The notes beneath the pieces were generated by a model. The model saw only the letters and a program-made list of their open reading frames with translations, did no database searches and had not been told where the DNA came from. A program made the translations under genes and the position numbers. Positions 16,027 through 24,098 of a stretch of 64,000 bases of DNA are shown piece by piece (position 1 is the first letter of the stretch; each line of letters opens with the position of its first letter). Source of the stretch: a virus. The DNA is taken from positions 22,260 to 86,259 of the IMG/VR virus record IMGVR_UViG_3300048790_000078; one strand, given 5' to 3'.

Positions 16027-16218
16027 ATGAACTTCACGCTCACCCTGAACCTGAATCCCGGCACCACGTATGCCGAAATCCAGCGGCAAGTGTTCATCGC
16101 AGCAAGCAAGCTGCCGGTGGATTCGAGCAAGCCGGGCGGCAAAGAAGAGATCCACTTCTTCTGGCCGGGCCGCGACGGAGCCGAAGACGTATCCGGCCAG
16201 TGGGTAATCGACAAGTGA
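16027..16218 (+). CDS. Small hypothetical protein (63 aa)
   Basis: Begins MNFTLTLNLNPGTTYAEIQR, two strands and a helix. ATG starts 1 base after a CGTAGACG. GTGA overlap with the ASCH gene suggests coupled expression. Confidence 0.6.
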   Translation: MNFTLTLNLNPGTTYAEIQRQVFIAASKLPVDSSKPGGKEEIHFFWPGRDGAEDVSGQWVIDK

Positions 16219-16643
16219 AAACCCCGCGCATCATCTCTATTCGCCAGCCTTGGGCATGGGCGATAACCTCGGGCGATATCCCTGCGGACCTGCGGAAGGA
16301 TTTGGAGAACCGCAACTGGAAAACGAACTACCGCGGGCCGCTTCTGGTCCATGCCAGCCTGAAACCGGATCGGCGTATCCCCGAAGTGGTATCGTTTCTC
16401 GAAATGGCAACGGGCCTTGAACTGCCGGCGCCCGCGGATCTCCCGCTCGGCGGCATCGTTGGGCGGACCAATCTCGTAGACGTTGTGAGCAAATCGAAGT
16501 CGCACTGGTTCTTTGGCCGGTACGGCTTCGTTCTGCGCGACTCGAAACCTCTGCCGTTCATCCCCTGCAAAGGGCAGCTCGGCATCTATTACCCCGACAG
16601 CGAACTGCTGGTCGCACTTCGCAAGAAAGGAATCATCCGATGA
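16215..16643 (+). CDS. ASCH/PUA-like domain protein (142 aa)
   Basis: IISIRQPWAWAITSGDIPAD, ENRNWKTNYRGPLLVHAS and GGIVGRTNLVDVV are the core of the ASCH fold, an RNA- or nucleotide-binding beta-barrel found in phage and host proteins. GTG start overlapping the previous stop (GTGA). It probably binds modified nucleic acid or RNA; specificity not readable from sequence. Contains one CGTAGACG. Confidence 0.8.
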   Translation: MKTPRIISIRQPWAWAITSGDIPADLRKDLENRNWKTNYRGPLLVHASLKPDRRIPEVVSFLEMATGLELPAPADLPLGGIVGRTNLVDVVSKSKSHWFFGRYGFVLRDSKPLPFIPCKGQLGIYYPDSELLVALRKKGIIR

Positions 16644-16864
16644 CATCGCAAATGCCGGCGCTTCCAACCGATCTGCCGCTGTTCGCTGAGCCGGAATGTC
16701 CCTGCGGCTTCGCGCACGCCACACTGAAGCGCCTCATGCTGCGCGAGCGCCGCACGCTGGCCGAATGCCAGGCCAGTAACCATCCGGCAGCCGAAGACAT
16801 GGCCGCTGGCGTAGACGCCCGCTGCGCGAAGCTGCAATGGCATCTGGACGGTGGCTGCGCATGA
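16640..16864 (+). CDS. Small hypothetical protein (74 aa)
   Basis: Has CPCGFAHATLKRLMLRERRT and a C-terminal HLDGGCA. ATGA-coupled to the ASCH gene. Contains one in-frame CGTAGACG (Val-Asp). Confidence 0.55.
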   Translation: MTSQMPALPTDLPLFAEPECPCGFAHATLKRLMLRERRTLAECQASNHPAAEDMAAGVDARCAKLQWHLDGGCA

Positions 16865-17147
16865 GCTACCCTGTCCATCCTGCGAGCTGACGGCCCCGCT
16901 GAGGACTGGCGGGATCGTTGGGCACGTTCTGGAGTGCTTCGGATGCGGGCGCAAGGTTTGCGTCCCGGTCGGCACGCCGGTATTCGATCTGGGAACGCAG
17001 CGGATCGTAGACGCTGCGCCTCCCGTCGAGCATACCGACTTCAGCTATCTCCGCTTCACCTGGCGGAAAGGCAAGGGCACTGTACGGCGCATGGTGTCCG
17101 GTAAAGATCGCGCCGCTCAACTCGATTACCTTCTGGAGGCTGCATGA
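16851..17147 (+). CDS. Zinc-ribbon protein (98 aa)
   Basis: GTG start overlapping the previous gene by 14 bp. CPSC near residue 8 and CFGCGRKVC near residue 29 form a standard zinc ribbon. A beta-rich C-terminus follows (FSYLRFTWRKGKGTVRRM). Contains one CGTAGACG. Confidence 0.6.
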   Translation: MAAHELPCPSCELTAPLRTGGIVGHVLECFGCGRKVCVPVGTPVFDLGTQRIVDAAPPVEHTDFSYLRFTWRKGKGTVRRMVSGKDRAAQLDYLLEAA

Positions 17148-17308
17148 ACTCGTTACCGATCTGGCGCATCTTTAACTACCTCGCGAAAACATGGTACGAC
17201 CTGCCGACCGCGCGGATGGATGAATTCGACGGCTGGTATCCTCCGGCCATAAGCGCCGTCTGGAGCATGGCCAACGCTCAGGAACTCGAAAGACGGGCAA
17301 CCTCATGA
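17144..17308 (+). CDS. Small hypothetical protein (54 aa)
   Basis: ATGA overlaps at both ends. Aromatic-rich: LPIWRIFNYLAKTWYDLP and GWYPPAISAVWSMA. Unrecognised. Confidence 0.5.
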   Translation: MNSLPIWRIFNYLAKTWYDLPTARMDEFDGWYPPAISAVWSMANAQELERRATS

Positions 17309-17685
17309 ACCGCGCCATCGTTCCCGAACCCATCCGCCAGGTGCTCGACTCGTTCCGCCACCTAGCAAGCAATCCGCCCCTGTATCGGGCCAGCGTAGAC
17401 GCGCTCAACTTCGCCGTGATGGAGATCGCGGCCGAGGTCGGGCCGTGTCCATCGTGCGGCGCGGACAGCGGGGTGAAACCGAACCGCTTCCCGCTGAAGG
17501 TCGAATCCGAACGCGGCTCTGAATACTGCGCCGTGTGCGGTGAGCCGGCGCGGGAGTTTCCGGTTCCGGTCCCTGTCGGCATGCCTTCGGACTTTGACCC
17601 GGAAGACTACCGCATCCGCCACGCGGAAGCCCGCGCCTACTTCTGCGGACTCGGCGAATCCCCCATGGAGCGCGACCGCCGATGA
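17305..17685 (+). CDS. Zinc-ribbon hypothetical protein (126 aa)
   Basis: CPSCGADSG and YCAVCGEPA form a four-Cys zinc site in the middle; flanks are helical. ATGA-coupled on both sides. Contains the CGTAGACG at 17394. Confidence 0.6.
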   Translation: MNRAIVPEPIRQVLDSFRHLASNPPLYRASVDALNFAVMEIAAEVGPCPSCGADSGVKPNRFPLKVESERGSEYCAVCGEPAREFPVPVPVGMPSDFDPEDYRIRHAEARAYFCGLGESPMERDRR

Positions 17686-17765
17686 ACGCCATCGGCCGCG
17701 ATTTCCTCGTCGCAATCGTCTTGATCGCCTTCGGTATCTGCATCCTCGCCAAAGGCAAACTGTAA
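17682..17765 (+). CDS. 27-aa single-span membrane peptide
   Basis: ATGA overlap with previous stop. Sequence is one hydrophobic helix (FLVAIVLIAFGICILA) with a short basic end. May be a toxin-like or accessory membrane peptide. Confidence 0.5.
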   Translation: MNAIGRDFLVAIVLIAFGICILAKGKL

Positions 17766-17790
17766 CCCGTCAACCGAAAGGACAAACGAA

Positions 17791-17925
17791 ATGCTCGCAC
17801 TTCTAATGTCGATCCTGCTTCCGCTGCTTCCGCCAATCGGGCCGCCCTCGCCGATCGATCCCGGTCACGGCTTGCACGCCATCGGGCCTGCGCGGCCATG
17901 CGTCAACTGTCGGCACCTGCGCTAA
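17791..17925 (+). CDS. 44-aa peptide with hydrophobic N-terminus
   Basis: ATG after CCGAAAGGACAAACGAA. Hydrophobic start (LALLMSILLPLLPPIGPP) then a Pro/Gly-rich tail with CVNC. Could be exported or membrane-anchored. Confidence 0.45.
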   Translation: MLALLMSILLPLLPPIGPPSPIDPGHGLHAIGPARPCVNCRHLR

Positions 17926-17930
17926 CGGAC

Positions 17931-18137
17931 ATGGAAAGCCCAACACTGTCTGCCCGCGTGGTAGTCGTCACGCCCCTGCATCCGTACTGGGGCGAAACCT
18001 GCTACATCGTCCGAAGCCGTAAAAAACCGGACTGCTTTCTCTGCGAGGTCATCGGGCAACCGAAATGCCGCGCATGGTTCGCAGAGTACGACCTGATGGA
18101 CGAACGCAATTACAACGATCTTGCCGACCGGCAATAA
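17931..18137 (+). CDS. Small hypothetical protein (68 aa)
   Basis: Start chosen at ATG 17931, 5 bp after the previous stop; ATG 17898 in frame is possible. Contains CYIVRSRKKPDCFLCEVIG and a beta-rich WFAEYDL. Possibly a small SH3-like barrel. Confidence 0.55.
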   Translation: MESPTLSARVVVVTPLHPYWGETCYIVRSRKKPDCFLCEVIGQPKCRAWFAEYDLMDERNYNDLADRQ

Positions 18138-18147
18138 AAGGAGAACC

Positions 18148-19647
18148 ATGCCATCCACCCTGAACATCGCAAATTACGCCGATGCGGGCTTTCCCGCAGT
18201 GGCAATCGCAACCGCCGACGAAGACAGATCCATCGCCCACTGTCTCTCGCAACTGAACAGGCCGAACGCCTGGCGCATCGCGGCGTCCGGCGGCCTGCTC
18301 GACGCCCGCACCGGCCGGGCCGTAGACGAAAAGGGCAACTACACCACGGCCCTGCTGAAAATGCGCACGCTGAAGCAGAACGAAGCCCCGCAGTGCGTCC
18401 TGTTCATGCTGGACTACCAGCATGTCATCCGCAACGCGGCGGCGTACCGGGCGCTCCGGGACACCATGACAACCTGCAAAGCGCTCGGGGCAATGATCGT
18501 GCTCGTGTCTCCGGCATGGCAACTGCCGGCGGAACTGGAACACGATATCCCGGTCGTGAACGACGCGCTGCCATCGCGGGAAGAACTGAACGCATCGCTC
18601 ACGATCTGCGCAAACGGCGCGGGCGCAGTGGTCGATGACGCAACCCGCACGGCCATCCTCGACGCCGCTTCCGGCCTGACCCTGGGCGAAGCGGAAGGCG
18701 CGATCGCACTCAGCTTCAACGGCACCAGCTTCGATCCCGGACTGGTCACCGAAGAGAAGATGAAGCTGGTCCGGCAGTCCGGTTACCTCGAAGTCTCCGC
18801 ACCGGCGAACATCGCGGACCTGGGCGGGCTCGGCGGGTTCCGCAGCTACATCGAACAGGAAGTCGTTCCCGTGCTGCATGAACCGGACCTGAGAGTTCGC
18901 GGCGTGTTGCTGGTCGGAATTCCTGGCACGGGAAAGTCGCTTGCGGCCCGCGTCATGTCGGCGATGCTCAACCGCCCTATTCTCCGATGCGATATCGGGT
19001 CTCTCCAGGGGTCTCTGGTCGGCGAATCTGAACGCAAAATGGCCGCGATGTTCAAGCTGGCCGAAGCCGTCGCACCTATCACGTTATGGTTTGACGAGCT
19101 TGAGAAGGCAGTCGGCGGCTATGCGTCATCGGCCAATACCGATGGCGGCGTGAAGCTCGGGATGGTCGGCATGCTGCTTACCTTCCTGCAAGAACACCGA
19201 AGCGACATTATCGTAGTCGCGACGGTCAACGACTACCAGAAACTCCCCGCCGAACTGACACGCGCAGGCCGCTTCGATGAACGGTTCTTCGTGAACCTGC
19301 CATCGTGGGCGGAGCGGGTCGAGATCGCCGCAGTCCATCTCCGCAAATACGGAATCGCTGGCGGGACATGCGCGGAGCGCGCGGCGGACCTCAGCTCTGA
19401 ATGGACGGGCGCGGAGATCGAGCAATTGGTCCGCTCGGCTGCCCGGCGCACGCGGCGCGCCATCACACCGGAAGCTCTTGAAGCTTGCGCTCCAGACATT
19501 CGCCCGATCTCCAAAGTCCGAGGGCCGGAGATCGCAGCCCTTCGCGAATGGGGCACGGCGAACCTTCGCCTGGCAAACACGGTGGAAGCAACGCAGCCGG
19601 TAGCGTCGGGCCGGAAGATTGGTGCGCGCGTCGCAAAGGCAAGCTGA
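18148..19647 (+). CDS. AAA+ ATPase, Ycf46-like (499 aa)
   Basis: AAAGGAGAACC before ATG 18148. The N-terminal 200 residues have the Ycf46-type layout (VLFMLDYQHVI, VLVSPAWQLPAELE). The C-terminal AAA module has Walker A GIPGTGKS (257-264), a VGESERKM pore-region loop, Walker B LWFDELEKA and arginine-finger text LTRAGRFDERF. Members are hexameric remodelling ATPases of unknown substrate. It heads a module with DUF3150-like and DUF1257-like genes. Contains one CGTAGACG. Confidence 0.85.
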   Translation: MPSTLNIANYADAGFPAVAIATADEDRSIAHCLSQLNRPNAWRIAASGGLLDARTGRAVDEKGNYTTALLKMRTLKQNEAPQCVLFMLDYQHVIRNAAAYRALRDTMTTCKALGAMIVLVSPAWQLPAELEHDIPVVNDALPSREELNASLTICANGAGAVVDDATRTAILDAASGLTLGEAEGAIALSFNGTSFDPGLVTEEKMKLVRQSGYLEVSAPANIADLGGLGGFRSYIEQEVVPVLHEPDLRVRGVLLVGIPGTGKSLAARVMSAMLNRPILRCDIGSLQGSLVGESERKMAAMFKLAEAVAPITLWFDELEKAVGGYASSANTDGGVKLGMVGMLLTFLQEHRSDIIVVATVNDYQKLPAELTRAGRFDERFFVNLPSWAERVEIAAVHLRKYGIAGGTCAERAADLSSEWTGAEIEQLVRSAARRTRRAITPEALEACAPDIRPISKVRGPEIAALREWGTANLRLANTVEATQPVASGRKIGARVAKAS

Positions 19648-19967
19648 TGATTTGCGACTTCTGTTCGGAACCTCAGCCTGCAATCGCCTTCGAATATCCC
19701 TGCCGGGACTTCGTAGCGCTGGACCCGGATGAAAACCATCTGGGCTTGGGGCTTGGAATGAATGGGTCGTGGCTGGCCTGTTCGTCCTGCTCGGAACTGA
19801 TCGAGCGCGGCATGCTGTCCGAACTGGCAACCCGCCAGCTTGCCGCCCGCGATGACCTGCCCGAAGATCTCGACTTCCAATGCGAGATCATCGGCCTGCT
19901 GGTGCAAACCTTCATGCGGTTCCAGTCTCTTCGCATGGGACCGCGCCGCGAACTTCAACCCGCATAA
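19647..19967 (+). CDS. Zinc-finger phage protein (106 aa)
   Basis: TGATG overlap with the AAA gene. MICDFCSEP and WLACSSCSELIERG are two CxxC pairs, a pattern common in small phage proteins of this size. A helical C-terminus follows. Its coupling to the AAA gene suggests a partner or adaptor role (inference). Confidence 0.65.
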   Translation: MICDFCSEPQPAIAFEYPCRDFVALDPDENHLGLGLGMNGSWLACSSCSELIERGMLSELATRQLAARDDLPEDLDFQCEIIGLLVQTFMRFQSLRMGPRRELQPA

Positions 19968-19992
19968 TCGAAACCGAAAGGAAACCTTCACC

Positions 19993-20976
19993 ATGAGCAC
20001 AATTAACGAACGGGCCATGCTCGTTACCCTGAACATCAGCATGTGGACTGCGGCGGTCGGAGATTCCGAAGCCGCGAAAGAAGCCATGCGCGCAATCGGC
20101 GCGGATGAGAAATTCGAATCGGGCTCCGAAACCGGACGCCTGACGAAGTTCCTCATCGATCCGAAAGCGCTCGCACCTGGCAATAAGCTGGCGGGCGCGG
20201 CGCGCAAACAGCACAAGAAACTGACGTCGCCGTACTCTGACGACAGCACGCGCATCATCGCAGGCGCGGGCTACCGGAAATACATGGACGGCATGGCGGA
20301 AGCCGAGCGGGACTTCTGGAACTGGTACCAGCACACGTTCAAGCCGGCGTACCCGGGACTGGTGGCCAAAGCGCGGACCACGCGCAAAGGCGACTTCCGG
20401 CTGAGCGAGTATCCCGATGCGCACCTGATCGATATCGACCGTGGGGAATGGCGGGACAGGACGCCATCGACCAAGCTCGATCGCAAGTTCGGATTCGCAG
20501 TCACCCCGGCGCCGGTCCCTGAAGCGAATCACTTCTCGAACCTGATCGGAGTCAGCGCGGCGGACATGGCTCTGATTCAGCAGTCGGCCATGAACGACGC
20601 CAACGCCCGCATCGAGCGCGCGGTGAACGACGTGTGGCAGCGGCTTCTGGTAGTGGTCGAAGCCATGGTGGAACGGCTCACCGTGTTCGGTACGCCGCTC
20701 GTAGACGAAAACGGACAGGAAACTGGCAAACGGGCTTTCTTCCTCGATACGCTCGTGACCAACATCACCGGGCTTCTCGATCTGGTCCCGATCCTGAACG
20801 TGACGGCGGATCCGGAGATCACGGCGACGGCGCGGGAGATCGAGCAGCGCCTGACGCAATACAGCCCGCAGGTGCTCAGGAGCTCGCCGCAGATCCGCAC
20901 TGACGTACTCAGGTCGGCAACTCAGATCATGAGCTCTATCCGCGGCACTCGCCGGATCGTTGCGAGGGCGGCGTAA
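19993..20976 (+). CDS. DUF3150-like protein (327 aa)
   Basis: AMLVTLNISMWTAAVGDSEA, LTKFLIDPKALAP, then YRKYMDGMAEAERDFW and a long C-terminal helical region match the pattern of DUF3150, a phage/plasmid family usually encoded beside AAA ATPases. Function unknown. TAATG link to the next gene. Carries the last CGTAGACG (20700). Confidence 0.65.
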   Translation: MSTINERAMLVTLNISMWTAAVGDSEAAKEAMRAIGADEKFESGSETGRLTKFLIDPKALAPGNKLAGAARKQHKKLTSPYSDDSTRIIAGAGYRKYMDGMAEAERDFWNWYQHTFKPAYPGLVAKARTTRKGDFRLSEYPDAHLIDIDRGEWRDRTPSTKLDRKFGFAVTPAPVPEANHFSNLIGVSAADMALIQQSAMNDANARIERAVNDVWQRLLVVVEAMVERLTVFGTPLVDENGQETGKRAFFLDTLVTNITGLLDLVPILNVTADPEITATAREIEQRLTQYSPQVLRSSPQIRTDVLRSATQIMSSIRGTRRIVARAA

Positions 20977-21215
20977 TGGCGGCAATCGCAAAGGTGCGCA
21001 GCGGGGAACTGCGCACCGTGTACGACGATCGGTGGGCCGGCATCCTGTCGGCCATCGGCAAAGTCACCATCGAACGCGCGTCGGATGTCGAGTACGACCA
21101 CGGCGCGGGTGAATGGGTCGCAACGCATCACGCCACGGGCGTAGTCATAGCGCGTGGCGCAAACCGCAGCGAAGTTATCGCCGCCGAAGTTCGGTGGCTC
21201 GAAGAGAGGATCTGA
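20976..21215 (+). CDS. Small hypothetical protein (79 aa)
   Basis: TAATG overlap with the DUF3150-like gene and directly abuts the DUF1257-like gene. Beta-rich (TVYDDRWAGILSAIGKVTIE). Position suggests the third piece of the Ycf46-type module. Confidence 0.6.
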   Translation: MAAIAKVRSGELRTVYDDRWAGILSAIGKVTIERASDVEYDHGAGEWVATHHATGVVIARGANRSEVIAAEVRWLEERI

Positions 21216-21722
21216 ATGTCGCACACCGTCAAAATCGCAATCGAGTTTCAGAACCGCACGGCGCTTTCCGCAGCCGTAGAAGCCATCGGGGGCACCGTCA
21301 GGGGCGAGGGCACTCACTACCTGTTCGCTGGGCAGGAGCAAGGCTTCTGCTTCGAGCTGCCAGGCTGGCGCTACCCGCTGGTACTCCGCAGCGACAACAC
21401 GCTGGCCTTCGATGACTATCACGGCTCCTGGGGCAACGTGAAGGACATCGACAAGCTGAAGGGCGCCTATGCCATCGAAGCCGCGCATCAGGCGGCATCG
21501 GAGCAAGGCTGGATCTCGGAGCGGCAGGCGGACGGCACTCTGCTGATCTATCACCCGTCCGGCGGGACGTTCACCGTAACGAACGAGGGCGTGATGGACG
21601 CAACCGGGTTTGTCGGGACCAGTTGCGACGTGGCCGCCGTCATCGAAGCTGCACTCGGTCCTGTGTCCGAACGGCAGAACAAAGCGGATTACTACGTGGA
21701 GTCGGTTCACATTCGAGAATAG
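21216..21722 (+). CDS. DUF1257/Ycf35-like protein (168 aa)
   Basis: Begins MSHTVKIAIEFQNRTALSAA, the hallmark of DUF1257 (Ycf35), and keeps FDDYHGSWGNVKDIDKLKGA and YAIEAAHQAASEQGW. In cyanobacteria and plastids the family co-occurs with other ycf genes; here it lies four genes after a Ycf46-like ATPase. Biochemical role unknown. Confidence 0.75.
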   Translation: MSHTVKIAIEFQNRTALSAAVEAIGGTVRGEGTHYLFAGQEQGFCFELPGWRYPLVLRSDNTLAFDDYHGSWGNVKDIDKLKGAYAIEAAHQAASEQGWISERQADGTLLIYHPSGGTFTVTNEGVMDATGFVGTSCDVAAVIEAALGPVSERQNKADYYVESVHIRE

Positions 21723-21729
21723 AGCGCTT

Positions 21730-21745
21730 CCCCTTTCCGAAGGGG
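21730..21745 (+). promoter_or_regulatory. Hairpin covering the ribosome-binding site of the next gene
   Basis: CCCCTT-TCCG-AAGGGG, a perfect 6-bp stem with a tetraloop. The right arm AAGGGG is the only candidate Shine-Dalgarno for ATG 21751, so folding would mask it. Likely translational control. Confidence 0.45.
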
Positions 21746-21750
21746 CCTGA

Positions 21751-21981
21751 ATGGCTCTGGCTCTGGCTCTGGCTATGGCTATGGCGATGGCTAAAAACTT
21801 CCAGCCGGGGGATTCCCGGCATCCTAACGCGCTTCAGGCAACGGCAGAGGCCCGCGCCATTGACGAACTCGACCACGTACTTTCGCTGCGGTTGGCCGGT
21901 GGCAGCTACAAGGCCATCGCCGAAGCGACCGGCTGGAGCGTTGCGAAAGTCCGGAAGGTATGCAAACAGGAGGACTGTTAA
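21751..21981 (+). CDS. HTH protein with hexanucleotide-repeat N-terminus (76 aa)
   Basis: Starts with GGCTCT/GGCTAT-type hexamer repeats that encode ALALALAMAMAMAK; several in-frame ATGs follow one another. The C-terminal half is a helix-turn-helix (GGSYKAIAEATGWSVAKVRK). Repeat slippage in multiples of six would change the N-terminus without breaking the frame. TAATG overlap with the next gene. Confidence 0.55.
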   Translation: MALALALAMAMAMAKNFQPGDSRHPNALQATAEARAIDELDHVLSLRLAGGSYKAIAEATGWSVAKVRKVCKQEDC

Positions 21982-22247
21982 TGCCGAAATCGAAACCGAA
22001 GGGACGCCGAGTTACATCGCTCCAGCGTGCTCAGGACTTGCGGATGTTCCTCGCCGCGATTCAGGAAGCCGGTGACCGCTATGGCTTCCGCATCGAATCG
22101 GAGGACGTTGGCCGCAATCTGGCCATCTTCGACGAACGCGAGGAGCGGCCGGCAACCTGGCCCGTGGTGGCCTTCGCCGAAAGCATCGGCGCAAAGGTCA
22201 AAGGGCTGAACATGCAGTCCATCATGCCAACGACCATGGAGGAGTGA
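21981..22247 (+). CDS. Hypothetical protein (88 aa)
   Basis: ATG overlaps the previous TAA. Basic N-terminus (MPKSKPKGRRV), then a helical region RMFLAAIQEAGDRYGFRIE. Unrecognised. Confidence 0.6.
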   Translation: MPKSKPKGRRVTSLQRAQDLRMFLAAIQEAGDRYGFRIESEDVGRNLAIFDEREERPATWPVVAFAESIGAKVKGLNMQSIMPTTMEE

Positions 22248-22254
22248 AAGCCCG

Positions 22255-22803
22255 ATGGAAACGACTCTGTACTACAGGGACGAAGAGAACAATTCCGACA
22301 AGTTCTACCGTGCCCGTCTCGATTTGATAGCCGCGACCGTCACTTTCACTTGGGGGCGGCGCGGCACGGTCGGACAATCGAAAACGGAGACGTTCGGTGG
22401 GGCCGCATGGAGGGCGGAGGAAGCCTACCGTTCAAAGCTGGCAGAGAAGCGGGCGAAGGGCTACCAGGAAGACTACCGCGACGTTTCCGGTGCCCGGCGG
22501 TGCTGCATCACCGGCTGCACCGTAACGGCTGAATCTCCAAGCGCCTATTGCAGCCGTCATCGTTCCGCTGCCGGGATTTCTCCGCCCAATCCAGTACCTT
22601 TTCATCGCCCGACTGGATCCCCGCCGCCGTCATTCGATCCGCCTCAGGTCCGCTCCAATTACCGCGTTCCTGCTCGGCCACTGCAACGAACGGCAGTTCC
22701 TGAACCACCCACTCCCGAACCCGCGCCGATCATGCTGTTTGGCGGTCGGCGCATCATCAAAGCAAACAGGTCACTGCAAAAGAAAGAGGACACGAACCCA
22801 TGA
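22255..22803 (+). CDS. WGR-domain protein with Cys-rich tail (182 aa)
   Basis: FYRARLDLIAATVTFTWGRR, GTVGQSKTETFGG and KLAEKRAKGYQ form a canonical WGR domain (residues about 15-78). It is followed by a CCITGC...CSRH zinc-like segment and a Pro-rich tail. WGR domains sense DNA breaks in PARP-type proteins. Directly upstream of, and ATGA-coupled to, a ligase that also has a WGR domain, so the two probably act together on nicks. Confidence 0.8.
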   Translation: METTLYYRDEENNSDKFYRARLDLIAATVTFTWGRRGTVGQSKTETFGGAAWRAEEAYRSKLAEKRAKGYQEDYRDVSGARRCCITGCTVTAESPSAYCSRHRSAAGISPPNPVPFHRPTGSPPPSFDPPQVRSNYRVPARPLQRTAVPEPPTPEPAPIMLFGGRRIIKANRSLQKKEDTNP

Positions 22804-24098
22804 CAACCACGACACCGATCAAATTCCTCCGCCTTGAAGCCTTCAGCGCTTCGGGAAGCAAGTTCTACTCCATCGAAATCAACGAAGACCCGGACTGGGT
22901 CGAGAAGACAGGCATCGCCACTCAGCGATTCACCGTGGACTTCAGCTACGGCGCAGTCGGCGGCTCGATCAAGAGCGGCACGAAGACTCCTAGGCCGGTC
23001 GCTCTCGACAAGGCCGAAGCCATCATGGACAAGCTGCGGATGGAGAAGCAGAACGGCGAGAGCCACTATCATTTCGTCGAAGAGCGCAACGCTGGAGTTC
23101 CGGCCTTCGCTCATCCCAGCCTCGACTGCCCGCCGGCCGCCGCATCGCGCTTCCCCGATTTGGCTGAACGCAAGTATGCCAACTACCAGATGAACAAAGC
23201 CGCGTTCGGTGCGATAGGGATTGACGCTCCGCCGAAACCGCTTCCGGCCTGCATCCCGCCGCGACTGCTCAACGACGTAGACCACGACGCCATCCTGAAC
23301 CTGACCAAGCTCGATAACTGGTGGGTCCAGATCAAGCACGACGGAGACCGGGTGCAATTGCACTGGGACCACGAAACGCAGTCCATCGTCCTATACTCCG
23401 GCCGGTCGGCAAAGACCAGGGCATGCCCGGCGGCCATCGCGGAGGCCTGCGCTGGCATCACCGATGAATCCTTCGTCCTTGACGGCGAGCTCGTCGGCGA
23501 AACGCTCTGGGTCTTCGATCTCCTGAAGTCTCGCTCCAAGGTCCACACGTTCGACCTGATCGCGGCCGAGGCGTCGTACAAGGACCGCTACGCACTGCTC
23601 ATCCGGTCACTGGCAAGCTGGTCCCGGCAATCTCCCCGCTTCGCTGCCGGTGCTATCCGGCTGGTGATCGCGGCGCAAACCTACGAAGAGAAGGCCGAAC
23701 TAATCCTGAAGGCGAAAGAGGAGCACGCCGAAGGCGTCGTGTTCGTAAATAACCGGGCTCCATACCGCGCCGGGCGCCCGAACCGCGGCGGGGACAATCT
23801 CCGCTGGAAGTTCATCGCATCCGGCTCTTTCATCGTCCACTCGCACAACATGGACAAGGGGAAGATGTCGATCGACGTCGCGCTCTATGACGGCACCGTA
23901 ATCGGCACCTGTTCTGTGATCGGCAAGGAGGTTCCTGCAATCGGTGCGATCTGCGAAATCGCCTACCTTTACTGCCTTGAAAAGCTGGTGCAGGCCCGGC
24001 TGAAAGGCGTCCGCACCGACGTTCCACGCATCGCCTGTAACCGCCGCCAGTTGAAGTTTCGGGACGGGATCGACCCGTCGAAAGGACGTGCGCGATGA
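22800..24098 (+). CDS. ATP-dependent DNA ligase with N-terminal WGR domain (432 aa)
   Basis: Residues about 20-95 form a WGR-like domain (FTVDFSYGAVGGSIKSGTK). The ligase core has adenylation motif I QIKHDGDRVQLH with catalytic Lys179, motif III DGELVGETLWVFD, motif IV AEGVVFVNN and motif V NLRWKFIASG. It seals nicks in phage DNA replication or recombination. The WGR fusion would add nick or end recognition. ATGA-coupled to the free WGR protein. Confidence 0.9.
   Translation: MTTTTPIKFLRLEAFSASGSKFYSIEINEDPDWVEKTGIATQRFTVDFSYGAVGGSIKSGTKTPRPVALDKAEAIMDKLRMEKQNGESHYHFVEERNAGVPAFAHPSLDCPPAAASRFPDLAERKYANYQMNKAAFGAIGIDAPPKPLPACIPPRLLNDVDHDAILNLTKLDNWWVQIKHDGDRVQLHWDHETQSIVLYSGRSAKTRACPAAIAEACAGITDESFVLDGELVGETLWVFDLLKSRSKVHTFDLIAAEASYKDRYALLIRSLASWSRQSPRFAAGAIRLVIAAQTYEEKAELILKAKEEHAEGVVFVNNRAPYRAGRPNRGGDNLRWKFIASGSFIVHSHNMDKGKMSIDVALYDGTVIGTCSVIGKEVPAIGAICEIAYLYCLEKLVQARLKGVRTDVPRIACNRRQLKFRDGIDPSKGRAR

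Larger units (their letters stand above)
14000..20707 (+). repeat. Dispersed strand-specific 8-mer CGTAGACG
   Basis: Exact copies start at 14000, 14091, 14606, 14817, 15157, 15318, 15636, 16018, 16475, 16810, 17006, 17394, 18321 and 20700, plus one outlier at 12639. All read on the plus strand; I saw no exact reverse-complement copy in the window. Some supply the stop codon TAG at gene junctions; the others encode Val-Asp in frame (GTA GAC). Spacing is 91-515 bp in the dense part (14.0-17.4 kb). Function unknown. Confidence 0.8.

Noticed and set aside
15552-16724. 390-codon minus-strand frame
   Set aside because: Antisense to five coupled rightward genes including an HNH and an ASCH protein.
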